This document shows positions 63,101-64,000 of a stretch of DNA of 64,000 nucleotides, piece after piece. The translations under genes were made by a program, and so were the position numbers. This stretch comes from Agapetus fuscipes. Its lineage: Eukaryota > Arthropoda > Insecta > Trichoptera > Glossosomatidae. Under the pieces are notes generated by a model. The model searched no databases and had not been told where the DNA came from. It worked only from the letters and a program-made list of their open reading frames with translations. Numbering within the stretch: position 1 is the first letter of the stretch; each line of letters starts with the position of its first letter. The stretch spans positions 12,895,960-12,959,959 of the forward strand of contig OX637333.1 in assembly GCA_951799405.1 (NCBI GenBank), read 5' to 3'.

Positions 63101-64000
63101 ACAGCAAGAGGGGGAGGGGGGGTTATTAGATAATGACTATAGGATGATTGTAGGGGGGGGGGGGGTCGAAAATCGGCCAAAATCGATGACGTAATTTATG
63201 GACGGCCCCTTTCCGAAATGTTTCTTTGACTAATGTTATATGTTGTATTTATTTATTTAGTGTGAAATATCTAGTTTTAATAATTAGATATTTTATTAAA
63301 AAGTCTGCTTTACTCCGTGTCTCCCGCACGAGTGTTACTTATAAGGTAGCTTATGTTTATATGTCACTTACTTATAGGTAAGTATAATAATAGTTATTTT
63401 ATATTTACAATATTATCTATGTACAATACACCCCCCATGCTGTAAAAACTTTTGCCAATGCCACTTCGGTTTCATCGAAAACGGCAGGAGTTACAAAGCC
63501 TATGTTCATGTGAGGATTGGTTTATTTTGTTTATGCACATGTAACTTTTGTAAGCGCGAACTTACATGTGCCTACTTGTAGGTATGCATTAAATATGAGC
63601 CTTAAATGTCAATATATCTTTGCAACTTAGATTATTCATTACAGTGTGCTGAATTTAAGTATCTCGAAGAGAAATAACAGTACACACCTAACAGCTTGGT
63701 CTCTGGCGACAACAGAATTCAGGGTATGGCACAGACCCAAATCAGTCATAACATCTATGAATTTCACTTCCAAACTTCTATCGAACCATGTCAAACTTGC
63801 ATGGAGTGGTGGTGCAAGCTGTGTAAAAATCAATCAAGATTAATACTTACCTACTTACTTCAAGAAGGAGTGAAACAAAAAATCTCATATGGAATACTTG
63901 CCTCTAAAGCCAGTTCAAATAGATTGACATCTGCTACAGTGGGATCGTGTTCATACAGCTCGAACCCTCCAAGGTTCATGAGAGTTGCATTTCCAATACC
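56779..64000 (-). CDS. DEG/ENaC (pickpocket-like) sodium channel, partial
   Basis: Four minus-strand exons belong to one amiloride-sensitive sodium channel family member. In protein order: 63902-64000 (cut by the window edge), 63688-63818 with TDLGLCHTLN (family TD.G.CYTFN), 59035-59226 with YYAHSPYDIAD (family HSP..P region) and CRYFDEP, and the last exon with TM2 and GLFLGCSFLSGVEIIYF. The channels are trimers; GCS fits the G/S-x-S selectivity filter. Insect pickpockets act in mechano-, chemo- and osmosensation; the ligand is unknown. Exon phases do not join between 63688 and 59226 (phase 2 to 0), nor between 59035 and 57158 (phase 0 to 1), and the cysteine-rich exons expected in the second gap were not found. 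So exons are missed, lost or misassembled. The N terminus and TM1 lie beyond 64000. Confidence 0.88.
57260..58400. other. Decayed coding-like region, unrecognised
   Basis: Two overlapping plus frames at 57263-57565 are open for 97-100 codons (basic, with CRLYRERGGRIPIFIEDL). 57720-57935 resembles an RT end (a WLDEI-like block after frame breaks). 57992-58216 is another 74-codon ORF. The mixture suggests an old retroelement between channel exons. I do not recognise the first ORF. Confidence 0.4.
58540..58948 (+). mobile_element. Composite 5S rRNA-tRNA-headed T2 SINE
   Basis: 58540-58657 (118 bp, about the size of 5S rRNA) reads as 5S-like: GTCAACGACGTTACCATGTT, AGAAGTTAAGCAACATTGGG, CAGTACTTGGATGGGTTACC, CACCGCGTGTCGTTGGCA. 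The tRNA-like head GGTCCGTAGTCCAGTGGCAA with GATTCGAATCCCGGCGG (58662-58733) follows after 4 nt, then the T2 body. Confidence 0.92.
59035..59226 (-). CDS. Channel internal exon with HSP motif
   Basis: 64 codons, phase 0 at both ends: YYAHSPYDIADISTEL... DWKVVETKSS ... WDQRRCRYFDEPVH. Acceptor CTGGTTTTCAG, donor TCG|GTAAGT (strong). It is immediately next to a T2 SINE on the 3' side. Confidence 0.92.
59565..59790 (+). mobile_element. T3 SINE
   Basis: GTTATGGCCGAGGGGTAGAG head; the body has CTTCGACCCTGGTTCAATAG, GCCAGGCAAAATAGGTTGGC and an A run of about 18. Confidence 0.85.
59800..61015 (+). repeat. AT-rich unclassified repeat, paralogue of 4380-5580
   Basis: Phrases in order: TTTCTTGGTATAGCCGAAGG, GGAAATGAGTTGTCCTGGTG, (TG)n, AAATTCAAGATGGCTGCCAT, TGACTACC-type end with GGTAGTCAAAGGGTTAAAAA. 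No ORF. Confidence 0.7.
61020..61235 (-). mobile_element. Family A tail, uninterrupted paralogue of 3650-4080
   Basis: GAATATAAGTTGCAATGAAA to TTGAAACAGGGGTGACATTA. It provides the empty site for the T3 SINE in the paralogous block. Confidence 0.88.
61235..61930 (+). pseudogene. Non-LTR RT C-terminal region
   Basis: On plus: GSKFESNAKLTK, then an in-frame TAA where relatives would read a sense codon, SRGRSVMETIGSIIRNRKLT, KNMRSAVHNGILV, MAYLRAMAGKTLSDRVRN, HLERMDDEQLTKKVYKGNVR, GRGRLRKEWLDQIGEIAKEW. Several breaks make it inactive. It is followed by a T2 3' fragment at 61955-62045. Confidence 0.85.
62310..62575 (+). mobile_element. Family A 3' tail
   Basis: TCCGTAACTTATAGGTTGCC to the terminus CACTTAGATTATTATATATC. 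Confidence 0.85.
62921..63209. mobile_element. MITE, 289 bp, TSD TTT
   Basis: GGGGCTGTCCATATATTACG and (reverse) GGGGCCGTCCATAAATTACG form the ends, both continuing TCA. TTT flanks each side. Inside are G runs. The superfamily is uncertain; similar ends are common in arthropod genomes. Confidence 0.8.
63435..63640 (+). mobile_element. Family A 3' tail, diverged
   Basis: CCCCATGCTGTAAAAACTTT to the terminus TTTGCAACTTAGATTATTCA; it ends about 50 bp from a channel exon. Confidence 0.8.
63688..63818 (-). CDS. Channel internal exon with GLCHTLN motif
   Basis: Acceptor TTTTTACACAG, starting LAPPLHASLTWFDRS; it has KFIDVMTDLGLCHTLNSV. Donor AG|GTGTGT, phase 2. The alternative of one continuous ORF through 63639 is less likely because the extra residues do not fit the family. 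Confidence 0.88.
63902..64000 (-). CDS. Channel upstream exon, cut by window edge, GC donor
   Basis: 33 codons in frame: GIGNATLMNLGGFELYEHDP then VADVNLFELALE. The only suitable donor is GAG|GCAAGT, the consensus of GC-AG introns, and it joins in phase with the next exon. Confidence 0.82.

Overview
The window is eukaryotic nuclear DNA from an arthropod, most probably an insect; I cannot fix the order. It carries parts of two multi-exon genes on the minus strand with GT-AG introns (one apparent GC-AG): a complete tetraspanin (7 coding exons, 12520-36597, 291 codons reconstructed by joining exons) and part of a DEG/ENaC (pickpocket-like) sodium channel gene (56779 to beyond 64000). Everything else is AT-rich, repeat-dense DNA; exons are under 2% of the window.

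Layout. 1-12.2 kb lies beyond the 3' end of the tetraspanin and is a patchwork of non-LTR retrotransposon 3' ends, tRNA-derived SINEs, an AT-rich unclassified repeat, a hAT-type element and a solo LTR. 12.5-36.6 kb is the tetraspanin gene; its introns hold four DNA transposons with 8-bp target duplications, a 59-bp tandem array derived from a retrotransposon 3' end, a 5S-tRNA composite SINE, and a miniature LTR retrotransposon with identical LTRs only 69 bp from exon 2. 36.6-56.7 kb separates the two genes: a GC-rich probable solo LTR, a 1.65-kb minisatellite made of about 15-bp units, nested foldback and Mutator-like elements, a PIF/Harbinger-like element with another transposon inside it, and a 2-kb hAT-type element. 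56.8-64 kb holds the channel exons, again split by repeats.

The commonest repeat (over 25 copies, both strands) is the 3' end of a non-LTR retrotransposon (called family A here): a reverse-transcriptase C terminus, then a roughly 300-bp 3' UTR starting near TTCCTTGACTTATAGGTTGG and ending in short TAGATTA-like repeats rather than poly(A). Three tRNA-headed SINE families (T1, T2, T3 here) are also repeated; two T2 copies carry a 5S rRNA-like head in front of the tRNA-like head. An inverted pair of composite blocks (about 2.5-5.6 kb and 59.8-62.0 kb) acts as an internal empty-site control, which confirms a solo LTR and a T3 SINE insertion.

No bacterial-type features, CRISPR arrays or operons are present. 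Repeat boundaries without a stated target duplication are approximate. All exon calls come from reading frame, splice sites and family motifs only.
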